Assembly: GCA_028456385.1 (NCBI GenBank)
Contig: JALNQF010000042.1
Coordinates: 1 to 64,000, forward strand
Source: Ophiosphaerella korrae
Lineage: Eukaryota > Ascomycota > Dothideomycetes > Pleosporales > Phaeosphaeriaceae
Reading direction: 5' to 3'
DNA: 64,000 nucleotides
Positions 11,081 to 21,675 of this stretch are shown here, in pieces; position 1 is the first letter of the stretch, and each line of letters starts with the position of its first letter. The notes beneath the pieces were generated by a model that was given only the letters and a program-made list of their open reading frames with translations, ran no database searches and was not told the DNA's origin. A program made the position numbers and the translations under genes.

Positions 11081-13394
11081 TTAATGCTCATAGTCTACCT
11101 CACACCATACTCTACCTTTTCCGTTGCCTTTTTTTTTTGCCGTTGCCAATGCTTCTGATATTGCGGCAACTTCCTCCTCAATTTTCTCGTCTTCATCGCT
11201 CGTAACGTCGTGTCCAGGTATCGTACCTTCCTCATCATTGTCCTCCAAGTTGTCTGACTCATCATCATCATCGTTTTCAGCATCTAGATGTAGCCCATTG
11301 TCGTCGCTGAAGCCACCAAATTCATCATCCTCGTCAGAATCTTCTGAAAGCTGAGGCATACTAGTCATATCCGTGGCAGCAATGCTTTTGGCGGCCTCAC
11401 TCTCCCCCCCTCTTTTCCTTTTTTTACTCATTTCTCCAAGTCTGCCCCCACGACCCTCCTTCACGGGTCCGCCTTCCTCGCGTTCCTTGTATGGTGGAGG
11501 TGTGAACCACGGAATTTTACCACGAATCCAGTCATTCAAAACCATTTTGGCGGCGCCGTCGATATCCGCCTCACCGCCCTTCAAAAGTCTGCCACTCTTT
11601 CGGCAGAGTTGCTCAAGAAACATTACGCCGTCATCATAATCGTGAATATCGTACGTTCGTTGCAGATGGCGAGGCTGAACCCGCTTGAGCACCGCTTCAA
11701 TGTACTGAGCGGGGTATTCAACGTTTTCGACGCGCACACTACCTCTGAGTAACAAATCCTCGTCGGTATCGTCTTGGTTGGGTGGTACAATACCAGGACA
11801 GTCAATCATGTAGATGCGTTTCATCAGTGTGATGTATTGCCAAACCTTTGTTTCGCCGGCGATGGGAGCAACAACGCATACCTTCTTTTTCCTGAGAGTA
11901 TTAATAATAGATGACTTGCCCGTGTTGGGATAGCCGACCATGCCAACCGATATTTGTTTGCGGTCGCTATGGAGGGAGGAGAATTGGCGAAGGAGAGCGA
12001 TGAGGGAGCCTTTTCCAAAGCTGTTGTTAATGTTGGCATGGAAGGCTGAAGGTGTTAGACTGGAAGATTATGGGTGGGAGAGGGAGTGATCTTACCAAGA
12101 GTTGGGAACTCCTTGCTCAAATGTCGAACCCAAGCAGCCTGGGACGAAGTTAGTTTTGCTATTAGGAACAAGACAAAGCATGCTTAGTAAATAAAAGCAT
12201 GTGTGAAGTGTTACTAAGAGGACCGCCACCTATCTGCAAGAGGGCAGAGACGGTCCTCAACTCAAACTGATCACAATGCAACTCTAGCGACCAGCACCCA
12301 AAACGAATGCCAGTCTATCCTTGACCAAAACGGCCTTGGGCAAGCGAGTTGCTTTTACTCTCCCCAACTTGTAACAGAACCAATTCATAGATGAAGGAGA
12401 TGGTCCTTGACTTAAGGAGGGGTTGCGCGAGGGCGCGGTCGAATGGATGATGAAAATGTTTGTGCGGAGGATATGCAACTTACAGCAACTTTGGATGGAA
12501 CAAGATCGACCTTGTTTAGTACGAAGACTAGATGCTTGTGTGGGGCCTCTGTGCGGATGTATTTTTCTACACTCCTACATCGGGTGCCATCCGGATCACG
12601 GGCGTCGAGGACATGGAGGATGACATCACTGGAGTCGATGACCTTGTACAGCTCGTTCCAGATGCGCTTGCTCGTGCCCTTCATGAAGATGAATTCCCTG
12701 GCTTGGGCGAAGTCACCATCAGGGTTGTCGTCTGCAGCCTCAGCGTCTCCCGAGGTGCCCGAAAGCAGCCTTGCCTGCTCGAGGCGATCGAGATAGGTGT
12801 CGTGCATTGTGCCAGTGCGGCCAGCGAGGTCTTGGATGGTGCTGAAGTCGAGCTTTGGGCGCTTGCGCTGGGCCTTGGGGCCAAAGGTGTCCTTGAATGG
12901 CTGCGACTCGACGGCAATCTTGGCAGCATGCTCCTTGAGCCCGTTGATGTTGCCTTTTTCCTCGATCAGGTTCATGGGCAGCTTGTTGCGCTTCAAGAGA
13001 TAGGTGGTGGGATTAGCAGCCTGGGCCTGGACGGCGGATCGGAAAGAGTCGAGGGCATCTTGGGAGATGACGCGCGTGTTGTTGAACCACTTTCGGTTGG
13101 GCTCGACGCGGGCAACGGGCGCCTCTCGTGACTGGTACGACGCGGCCTTTGTGATGTCTCCCTTGGCGTTGCGCTGGGCCTTGCCATCGGTCAGGCGCTT
13201 GAGCACCTTGACCTTCTTTCCGGAGCTGCAGAGGGGGTTTAGTAGGCGTGCTATGGCTATGGCTATGGCTGCTGGCAGTGTGCGCCGAGGGCCTACCGGT
13301 AGAAGTTTTCGCCCTTGACCTTGACATTTCCCATGCCATCGCCCGTCTTGTCCTGGCGTTCCTTGCGGTTCTTTTCCTTTTTCTGGGTGCCCAT
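11081..13394 (-). CDS. NOG2: Nucleolar GTP-binding protein 2 (60S ribosome assembly)
   Basis: Four exons (13394-13297, 13225-12484, 12138-12096, 12045-11081) join in frame to give 615 aa. The GTPase domain is circularly permuted, the hallmark of the YlqF/Nog2/Nug1 group: the N-K-V-D guanine-specificity motif (about residue 270) comes before the P-loop G-Y-P-N-T-G-K-S (about 332) and the D-C-P-G motif (about 376). The N-terminus is lysine-rich. The C-terminus is a long acidic Asp/Glu/Ser tract followed by a basic patch, as expected for a nucleolar assembly factor. In yeast the protein binds pre-60S particles and controls their nuclear export. Intron 2 is unusually long (345 nt) for this window. 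The gene is divergent from the mitoribosomal gene at 13598, with 203 bp between starts. The identification is strong. Confidence 0.94.
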
Positions 13395-13539
13395 GGCGGC
13401 GGCTGGTGGAGTGGTCGAGGGTTGGTCGAGGGTTGGCGGAGGTGGTCGCGATTCTCATTCTGCCGAACTTTTTCTCGCATTTACTAGCGCCTTGGCAAAA
13501 CTTTTTGCAGCCAGACCTCCGAGCACTCCGCACGGCAGC

Positions 13540-13588
13540 CACACATATGCACATGTATATGCACACGTATATACACACATACGTATAC
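13540..13588. promoter_or_regulatory. Perfect alternating purine-pyrimidine tract in a divergent promoter
   Basis: From 13540 to 13588 every base alternates purine/pyrimidine, built from CA, TG, TA and CG steps, ending 9 bp before the ATG of the downstream gene. Such tracts can adopt Z-DNA. It lies inside the 203-bp region shared by NOG2 and the mitoribosomal gene, probably in the 5' UTR of the latter. A regulatory effect is inferred only. Confidence 0.6.
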
Positions 13589-13597
13589 TTGTATACA

Positions 13598-14461
13598 ATG
13601 GCCCTCTGCCGCCGCGCCTTCTCCTCCACATCTGCCGCCCGCGCGCTGGGCCCGCAGTCACCCAACTACATCGACGTGCCCAAGCCCCTGCAGCCAACCT
13701 TCCCCCTCGAGCCCCCGGTCAAGGGCCATCTGCCCGTGCCACGTGACATTTTCAAGACTCGCAACAAGCACGCCAAAGAGTCGGCCGTCTTCCTCGCCCG
13801 CTCCACGCGCCTGCCCCAGGACGTCAAGGCGCCTGGCCCTTACAGCCGCGATGCCGGCTACCGCCTGTACAAGCAGCGGCTGGCCGACAAGCGCCGCGCG
13901 GCTCTGCACGAGGGCGTCCAGCAGCTGCACGCCCGCAAAGTCGCGGCCGAAGCTCACAAGACGGCGCAGCTGCACGCAAACTATGCCGAGCGCCGGGCAA
14001 AGGCCATGGCGCCCCCGCGCCAGGTTGATGTCTTGACCCAGACCTCCATCTCAAAGGGCATCCGCGACTTCCTCGCCTCCACCCTCCCCGCCCCGTCCCG
14101 CTCCACCATCACCCCGGCACGCCGCAAAGCCTACGAACAACGCACTGCCAAGATTCACGCCGTTCGCTCTTCGCGACTCCACGATCTCTATATCAACGCC
14201 CGCGAGTTCATCGTCGATGACCAGCAACTCGACGACGCCATTGAAAAGGCGTTCGGCTCCGAAGACGCCCCCATTGGCTGGGATGTCAAGGGCAACATAG
14301 GCCTCAGGAGCGAGGGCAACGAGGGCCTGAGCACCTGGCACGGCCCCCTTCCCGAGGGCGTTGGCGACATGCTGCAGAAGCTCAACGGCGGCGAGGGCGT
14401 TGGTCTAGCCAAGGACAGGGTGAAGAAGGTTGCCGAGGTACTGACGGGGGGAAAGATGTAG
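13598..14461 (+). CDS. Probable mitochondrial small-subunit ribosomal protein (mS26/PET123-like)
   Basis: Single exon, 287 aa. I chose the ATG at 13598 because the protein then starts with a typical mitochondrial presequence (M-A-L-C-R-R-A-F-S-S-T-S-A-A-R); earlier in-frame ATGs would add low-complexity residues encoded by the promoter tract. The body is Arg/Lys/Ala-rich and helical, with repeated R-R-K/A-x-x motifs. A segment near 190-225 (R-L-H-D-L-Y-I-N-A-R-E-F-I-V) resembles fungal PET123/mS26 proteins of the 37S mitoribosome. It shares a promoter with the ribosome-assembly GTPase NOG2, which fits co-regulation of translation genes. The mitochondrial ribosomal role is likely; the exact subunit name is less certain. 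Confidence 0.7.
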   Translation: MALCRRAFSSTSAARALGPQSPNYIDVPKPLQPTFPLEPPVKGHLPVPRDIFKTRNKHAKESAVFLARSTRLPQDVKAPGPYSRDAGYRLYKQRLADKRRAALHEGVQQLHARKVAAEAHKTAQLHANYAERRAKAMAPPRQVDVLTQTSISKGIRDFLASTLPAPSRSTITPARRKAYEQRTAKIHAVRSSRLHDLYINAREFIVDDQQLDDAIEKAFGSEDAPIGWDVKGNIGLRSEGNEGLSTWHGPLPEGVGDMLQKLNGGEGVGLAKDRVKKVAEVLTGGKM

Positions 14462-14489
14462 TTGTATCGCTATCTACCTAATATAACAT

Positions 14490-14606
14490 TCACAGGCATT
14501 TACTCGACCCAGCCTTCTCCTGGCCCTCATTGGGCTCTGCTCTTTGCCGGCTTGCCATGGCAAAGAATGCCACGACCAGGGTAACGAAGACCCTGCAAGA
14601 GTACAT
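14490..14606 (-). CDS. Very short hydrophobic ORF (38 aa), uncertain
   Basis: A minus-strand ORF from ATG 14606 to TGA 14490 encodes a basic start, one hydrophobic helix (about residues 5-20) and a polar tail. It lies 28 bp beyond the stop of the convergent mitoribosomal gene. A TTGCAG just inside it could alternatively be an acceptor, making this the last exon of a small membrane protein whose first exon is not identified. No family is recognised. Confidence 0.22.
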   Translation of the reverse strand: MYSCRVFVTLVVAFFAMASRQRAEPNEGQEKAGSSKCL

Positions 14607-16198
14607 GGTTGAGTCAAAAGGCGGGAATTAATCATTTCCGTGTGTAAATCAAGAAACGTTGAGCATGTGACCCGCGTGGAGGTTAATGGGAAGCGTAAAG
14701 GGAACGAGGGTGTGGGATGGCAAGATTATTTCTAGAGGAGAGAGTTTCTACCTCGTAGGTTAAAGTAATCATTAGCTCTCCTGACCACTTCGAGCTATCA
14801 CTTGCTGCTAGGGGAAATCCGTGTTTGCAGATCAGTAGCTATAGTCTAATTGGGGTGGCAATTACAAACGAAACTTGTGAACAAAACAGCATCGAGCCAA
14901 AACTCATCTCAAGGCGTTCAAACAAACTCGCCTAGAAGGGAACCAACACAAGGAGCATGCTATCTAAGGCGTACTACAAGCCAGTCGGTGTTAATTGAAA
15001 ATCTAGGTACTTGCTCGTGTTGTAGTAGTTCCAATGTCGAATAGCAATCTTGTTGCTCTGCTTGATATCTGCACATAGACTCTCCAATGAACAATAGGCT
15101 GCTGTCGGTGTTACGTAACTCCTTAACAGTGATCAGGCATACTCTGAAAACGAAACTTTATAAGATAAATGGTTAGGTAATATTCCTAAGGTTTAAGTGG
15201 CATTAGATAATACACATATCTTGTACATGTATATCACATTAAGTGGCAGTGATTGGATTATTTGCAAGGAATATGTAAACATGGAATGATGTTACAGTCT
15301 GTTCTTGTAAAAGCTGACTCAATATCTTGGGCGGTCTAATGATGTTAGTGATATTGTAAAGAATGCGCTCTCCCAGTCCATGAAACGATAGTGACGACTG
15401 CTCATCAAATCTGGGGATATTCAAGTCGTAAACGCAGCGTTCAGAGATCTGAGTCTGTTTAATAATCTTCTTAGGCGTGTACCTGAATAAATTCATCTAT
15501 ATCTTTCATGGTCGACGGCAGACAGAAATTCTTTGACAGGACAACCTATTCTTTCCCCATTTAACGAACATACCATCAGTTCTGTTGTTGTGTCCATCGA
15601 GCACGAGCCTACCATTCGAAGGTTGAATCCATGGGCTGTATAAAGGATGTCAATTACCTAGGTATGCTGTCTTTGCCTCTGTTTGTAAACGGCCACCTCA
15701 ATGTTGCGTACAACATATCACAAATGAAATGCATCAAGAAGACATAACTATGCCCTTGTTATGGACCACTTGTCTTCCTTTTTTTTCCATCGGCGAACAG
15801 GATATTGACACAGTTGTTGAGTTAGTCTTCCGAAGTCAAAACGACTGCGCACAGATCAGCTAACTAACCTCGATGGGCATGGAATTCAGTCATTGCTCTT
15901 TTCCCCACCAGCCGAGCATCCGCCGCACCACTTAGGCACCGGTAGCAATTTCAAAACTATCAACTTATTTTTGTCCAAGTCTACTCCATTTGCTTTTCCT
16001 ATACAAGGACGCGTTATTGGTCTCTAGTATTGTGCCATCCCTTAGTTTCTGAACGAGCACTGTGTGTTACGGCGCCAGAATCAAAACGCGTGGATTTGAG
16101 GCAGTTTCTCGGATTTGACCCAATCAAAGCCACCCAGCATTCTTGGAAGAGTACCGATATAACCTAGGGACAACTAAGCTTGTAAGGATACGGAATAC
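14607..16198. other. Intergenic, nothing convincing
   Basis: About 1.6 kb with only short ORFs, including an 85-codon minus-strand frame at 15239-15496 with no recognised similarity. The right end holds the promoter of the superoxide dismutase gene. Confidence 0.35.
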
Positions 16199-17073
16199 AT
16201 GATGACCAATATGCGGGGGAATTTCAGTTGGTCGTTCTGGCTACGCTCTCTTCTTCTCACTCCGACCATCGTCACCTTCGCTTTAAACCAACAACCATTT
16301 GAATTTGGAGAAATGTCAGCGCCGCAATATACTCTGCCTCCCCTTCCATACGCCTACAATGTCAGTCTCAGTCCAGCTCTCGTGATACCAAATAAGCACC
16401 ATACTCACACAACTACCAGGCGTTGGAGCCCCACATCTCCGCTCAGATCATGGAGCTCCATCATAGCAAACACCACCAAGCGTATATTACAAACCTGAAC
16501 GCGGCATTAAAGGCTCAAAGTGAGGCCGTGCATGTCTCTGACATCACCTCTCAGGTAGCTCTGCAACAAGGTATCAAATTCAATGCCGGCGGACACATCA
16601 ATCACTCGCTGTTTTGGCAAAACCTCGCTCCTGCAAATTCTGTGGAGGCGAAAACCTCGGCTGCTCCGGAGCTCGGTAGCCAAATTAAAGCAACATGGGG
16701 TGATGAAAACAAGTTCAAAGATGCCTTCAATGCAGCGCTTCTCGGTATACAGGGAAGCGGCTGGGGGTGGCTAATCAAGGTCGAGACAGGGAAGGAGCAA
16801 AGACTTGCCATCGTAACTACCAAAGACCAAGACCCCATCGTCGGCAAGGGCGAAGTACCAATTTTCGGCATCGATATCTGGGAACATGCATTCTATCTCC
16901 AGGCAAGCTTCCATGTTCTGATTGTATTGTTCTTGTACTTATTATTGCAGTACCTGAATAACAAAGCTGCATATATCCAGAACATTTGGAACGTCATCAA
17001 CTGGAAGACAGCCGAGGAGCGATATCTAGGGTCACGTGCAGATGCTTTCAAGAACCTCAAAGCGTCCATCTAG
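16199..17073 (+). CDS. Manganese superoxide dismutase with a GC-AG intron
   Basis: Three exons: 16199 (or 16313)-16360, 16420-16902 and 16951-17073. From the internal ATG at 16313 the protein is 217 aa and begins like a cytosolic fungal MnSOD (M-S-A-P-Q-Y-T-L-P-P-L-P-Y). The metal ligands are present in family order: His30 (L-H-H-S-K-H-H), His78 (G-H-I-N-H-S), Asp168 and His172 (D-I-W-E-H-A-F-Y). Gln in G-I-Q-G-S-G-W-G-W is typical of Mn enzymes. The enzyme converts superoxide to H2O2 and O2. The upstream in-frame ATG at 16199 would add 38 residues with a hydrophobic stretch, giving possible dual targeting. Intron 2 (16903-16950) starts GC, is 48 nt, stop-free and in frame, so a naive ORF reads through it; family alignment (Y-L-Q | Y-L-N) shows it is an intron. 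Confidence 0.95.
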
Positions 17074-19636
17074 TCCGCCTCTGTTCTGTAATGGTGGAGA
17101 TGCCTCTAGTATTTGCTGTTGACAGTCAAGTATGCTTTTGTTCCAAAGCTAGTCCGTTTAGCCATTGGTGAATTATCTCCTCACACCGAGGCTTTGGGTA
17201 TTTAGTCAATCCATAGATATGCCTTAAGTATTCACTGTATTAACAAAGTAACATCCATAGAAAGGCCCCCTCTACTTGACGCACTATTCACAGTGAAGGA
17301 TGTCAGGGTGCTAGTAGCGAAAAGTTCGGGTGTCATTGATTGAAAAGTCTAGAATGATTGAAAGCAATACCATTGACCACACACATTGCTCAACCTGGGA
17401 TATTGCAACCTCGCATCACAGGGCGGCCATGTACATTCTGAGTACCTTGGTGGTCAGCAATAGAGTTGTGCTTTGTTCTGTGTATGCATTTGTCTAACCA
17501 ATCGGATGCTTTCCTGAAACATGCTCAAAGATACTCAATCACACTCAAGTCCTGCGCATTATACACTAAACTTCCTTCTGTATATTGATGGAATAAGTAT
17601 CCCTAATATATTCGAGTCTCTCACGTGAAAGGAGCACATTCCCACATCAAAACAAACTTGCTCCCCTGCGCCGCCTTTTCACCTTGCCTGGGTAAAAAGT
17701 ACTTCCAATAATCTATCAGCTATCCTGAATACCTATTCTCTATCCATAGCACGTGTTTTATTATCCATAGTACTACACAATGTGTAACGGCCAATCAACT
17801 CGCATCAGTCAAGGAGGGTCGATAGCGGTCCTCCGGCCGACTCCATATCTTAAACGCTCACAGTCAGAAGACGACATGCTCCTCTTCTTTACTAATCGAT
17901 GTGCAAATCTTGGCACAAGTGTTGAGTTCGAAGGCTGGAGTGACCAAGGTCAGAATAGTAATCATTGGGTAGTCATCCAGTAAGACAAGGACCTGCAGGT
18001 ATCAGAAATATTACCCTGACTCTGCAATAGTCGAGACGGTGATCTTTCATCTTCACCGTCACAGCAAACAAAATTAAACCCACTATACTCCTTCACTTTC
18101 AGTCCAACCCGTGAACCAGCCATACAGCTACCTCAACGGCTGGAACTTGGTGTTAGCGACGTAGGCATTATCGGGCGCAGAGTTTCAATCATGACTAGTT
18201 CAACAACAGGACCACTAGTCGTGGCTGAAGGCATAATCGGCTGGAATTAATGGATTATATTTGGTATTTCAAGATTTAAACGTTGTTCTTCCCCGTGTTA
18301 TCATACGTGGTATTGGATGTTTTGATGATCGTTACCATATAGCGTAATCGCTGGCAAGGGTTGAAAAGTGATCAAAGATTTTATTGATGCGCCACTTTCT
18401 TTTACCTGTTGAGATATCGACTGATCGGATACTTCTAGATATCTGTGTCGAATAATCCTATGAAGTACAGCGGTATACATGATGGCTATCCCTACTCCTT
18501 CGCAATCCCCCTCTCTATACTTTCCGCTTCCCTTCTTACCTACCGGTCTTGAACTAGAGCAATTGTTTCTATCGCGTTTTTCAACCGACCTATCACACGT
18601 CAACGAAGGCAACCGCTCCGTTCTACAACCTAGACCAATGTGGCTCCATGGATACCAACTAAGAATACCAATTTCCAGGCATACTTCACCAAAAATATGC
18701 TCACAAGCACAAACATTGTGAACCTCGCATGCATATCTACGGATTTGGCCTAAGGAGTTACAGTATACGTGGTCATCCAATACCGGGTTAGAGTAGAGCT
18801 CCTGGTATGTTGAACATTTCCAATCCCTAGAAGTTTCAATGGACAGTGAATGAATGAGACGAGGAATGAGTAGCACGAAGGAAAGCTTGAGATTTGAAAA
18901 TTTAACATTCGTCTGGCTAGCATGTTCTACGGGTCCTTGGGCGAATGAGAATATTATGTGCAAAGAAACGGGGTAAGTGGTGGTTTCTATAGCTACATAG
19001 GAGATGGATGATGAATACAAGTCTCAAGGATATAACTCATGCAAGGAAGCTACTTTATGATCCAATCGTCACACAACGGCAAATCATCACTTGTAACTTC
19101 TAATATCGCATTCACGGAATGTTAATTGCTGAATAACTATGGGCGGTGACGCGCCGGTGTCAAGCTTCCACAGACTACCTCATTTCGCTTCCGATGTACC
19201 TAAAGGTCTTTGATCGCTCTATTTCATAAGTATAAAAACATTATATTAGCCAATCTGACAATTCTAAAAACCTTTTAGGCCCCATTTTTGGGCACATATA
19301 CTACTTGATACCTCAGTGGCATCGGGCGAAGCCTTTAGACATGTGTCTCTTCTGAGTCAGCTGAAATACTGTATGTGTAAAGGATATATTTAAGCAACGC
19401 ATTGTATCATTCCCTATGTTTAACTTTAGAAGCAACGAATGGCGCATTGCAAGAGCTGGTGGTTGGTAGCAAGAGTATTCCTGGATTTACTGCCTGTAAG
19501 TGCATATCGCATTACTCTAATAAGTCTAACGACTGACCATCCACAAGCCCACGCATATTGATCACCTGCCTATCGCCAATCCCGTAGCATTTCAATTTTT
19601 TACTTTTCTCAGGCAAAATCTTTGAGGCACAACCGC
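17074..19636. other. Intergenic, short unassigned ORFs
   Basis: The gap holds a 67-codon ORF at 17780-17983 and a minus-strand 239-codon ORF at 18301-19020 (listed separately). Nothing else is recognisable. The left end is the 3' flank of the dismutase, and the right end that of the isochorismatase gene. Confidence 0.35.
18301..19020 (-). CDS. Unrecognised ORF, 239 aa
   Basis: An uninterrupted minus-strand frame with several cysteines in its middle (C-E-V-H-N-V-C-A-C-E-H) and no recognised domain. The start is hydrophobic but not a clean signal peptide. An overlapping plus-strand ORF also exists, so the frame may be open by chance. No neighbour suggests a role. Confidence 0.22.
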   Translation of the reverse strand: MYSSSISYVAIETTTYPVSLHIIFSFAQGPVEHASQTNVKFSNLKLSFVLLIPRLIHSLSIETSRDWKCSTYQELYSNPVLDDHVYCNSLGQIRRYACEVHNVCACEHIFGEVCLEIGILSWYPWSHIGLGCRTERLPSLTCDRSVEKRDRNNCSSSRPVGKKGSGKYREGDCEGVGIAIMYTAVLHRIIRHRYLEVSDQSISQQVKESGASIKSLITFQPLPAITLYGNDHQNIQYHV

Positions 19637-20486
19637 TTAGATGGTAATAGAACCATTTTTTCCTGTAATGAGTCCAATCTCTCCGGGAATGATCGTACCG
19701 GCTTGAACAGCCGCAGCATGGTGGCGGGCCAGGTTTCCATATACAGGCATGTACTTATCAAGATATGGAAGAAGCTCCTTCGCTCCAGGGGTATTGCGCC
19801 AGTCCCGCATCAGGTCGCAGACAATGGCAAAGAGAGAGTACATTTGAACGCCAGCCTTGGCCATTTGCGCGTTCGCTGTATCACGAACCAGTGCAGTGGT
19901 AGTTCCAGAAGCCTCGATGTTGGCGAATACTGTGTAGCCTGCTGCACGGAGAGAGAGGGAGAGGAACGCAGTGCAAACGTCGGTGGTAATGCCAGCGAGG
20001 ATGACTTGCTTCCTTCCAGTACTTTCGATGGCTTTACGGAACTCGGCATTGTCCCAGGCGCTGAACTTGTCAGATTCATGTCATGTAATGACGGAAAGAA
20101 GGCTTACTTGACTTCACCCTGTCGACGAATGAAGGGTGCCTTTGGATACATTTCAATGAACTCTTTGGGGAGAGGACCGTTAGGACCAGTATCGGCAGAG
20201 GTTGACAGGATCACAGGGATGTCGAAGACCTGACCAAGCGCGGCATGGGCCATGATGTTGTTCTGGTATAGGCTAGGGTCCCAATCACGTGCGATATGAT
20301 AAAGGCCAACCTGGATGTCCAGAATGAGGAGAATCTAGTGTAGTGGTTGGTATTATCCAAAAGGAAGGTAGTAGTAGGAAAACATACCGAGTTGTTCTTG
20401 TCAATTCTCTCCCATGGAACAGAGTCACCGCGGACGGCATTGATGAGGCCAGCAGCCACAAGGCAGACAGTTGAGAAGAACTTCAT
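19637..20486 (-). CDS. Isochorismatase-family hydrolase (YcaC-like) with signal peptide
   Basis: Three exons (20486-20388, 20334-20108, 20060-19637) give 249 aa. The first about 20 residues (M-K-F-F-S-T-V-C-L-V-A-A-G-L) are a clear signal peptide placed directly before the conserved start of the family. Asp39 in I-L-D-I-Q, a basic residue near 103-104 (R-R-Q-G-E-V) and Cys138 in T-T-D-V-C-T-A-F match the Asp/basic/Cys catalytic set. N-A-W-D-N just after intron 2 and R-D-W-R-N near the end are typical of the YcaC branch. The substrate of this branch is generally unknown; true isochorismatase activity cannot be inferred from sequence. Because it is apparently secreted, it could act outside the cell. 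The neighbour at 21676 is a dead secreted hydrolase. Confidence 0.9.
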
Positions 20487-21675
20487 CCTGAAAATAGATA
20501 CGTAAATTTCTGATAGTCCTAGAAGCTTGTCTTGTTCAATTGCTGTGGAAGTGGTGCGATGATGGCGTGATGTTCATCGAGGAACATGGTGCCCTACTTA
20601 TAGTTGTCCATGTCCTCCTCTCTAACCAACACCCGCTTGCTTGCATATCGTCTACGAGTCTAAAGCCGGCTGGTTGTAGGTTTATCCCGTGCCAATTCCC
20701 GACATCGACCCGTTTTCTCCACTCTCTTGGGCGACGATCATTGTGACCTTGCAAGTCTAGTCCCAGATGCATTGGAGATTGCATGATGGCTACCTAATCG
20801 ACCCAGATATGAATGTGAGTCTAACAGAACTTTCAGGATGCTTAAAGATGACTAACCCAGCGGTGAACGTAGACTAAGCATGGTTATCTCGGAGTTGGTC
20901 ATTTAACAAGCGGGAGATAATGCAAGGGCCAGTTGACTAACACAGTTTATCCGCCCGACAGTTCAGAACAAGGACCGACACTGAAAATTGGCAATGCAAA
21001 CCGTGACGAGCGTAACAAAATTTCAACGTGGTGTCCGGAAAAGGTTCATGATAAAAGGGAGCTAGGTATTGCAACTATGGCAATGACTGAGTGCCAAGCC
21101 ATTATTCCTCGCTTCAGGCTGCTCGCATGCAAAGCTAATGGGTGGCCCCAGTTTCAGGCGGACCAAGTCAGCGAACCCAGGCTTATTCATCAGCATTGCT
21201 CACCAATGAGTAACCATGTTGGCACGCGATTCCATCGGTGCAAAGGCGCGCCTTGAAGCGACTTAGTCGGGACTTACGAGCATGACTGGTCATTACCCAT
21301 GCAAAGAATCTAAGAACCCTGGAGGATTTTGTGCTTATATCCTTCAAGACTTCAATAACTGAGATTCGAGATTTCTATTCCCTATACTTATTACGAAAAA
21401 ATCAATGTACCGGGAATTTTTACCCAGCCTTAGGAGAGTCCGACGTTCGACCCCAAAAAAATCAACATGACCTTGGAAAGCTGAGCTAAAGCGTTCAGGG
21501 CTGCGACTTTGTTCATAAGTGATAATTAGGAGCAACGAAATTAAACCCCAAAAAAGGCATAAATCTAAAGTAGGAAAGGCTATCGGATATTCTACTATAA
21601 ATTCTTGAATACAAAATTTTCCACACTCGTAATCAAGTTTTCTGTTCATTACCCGTTTCGAGCACGCTGGCATTC
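20487..21675. other. Intergenic, upstream of the isochorismatase gene
   Basis: No gene recognised in about 1.2 kb; only short ORFs on both strands. Confidence 0.4.

Noticed and set aside
12532..13131. 199-codon plus-strand ORF and others opposite NOG2
   Set aside because: Shadow frames of the NOG2 coding strand, with no independent similarity or start context.
13406..13597. N-terminal extension of the mitoribosomal protein
   Set aside because: It would translate the alternating purine-pyrimidine tract and hide the clear mitochondrial presequence at 13598.
16903..16950. A transmembrane segment inside the superoxide dismutase
   Set aside because: The hydrophobic run is encoded by a GC-AG intron; removing it restores the conserved Y-L-Q-Y-L-N join.
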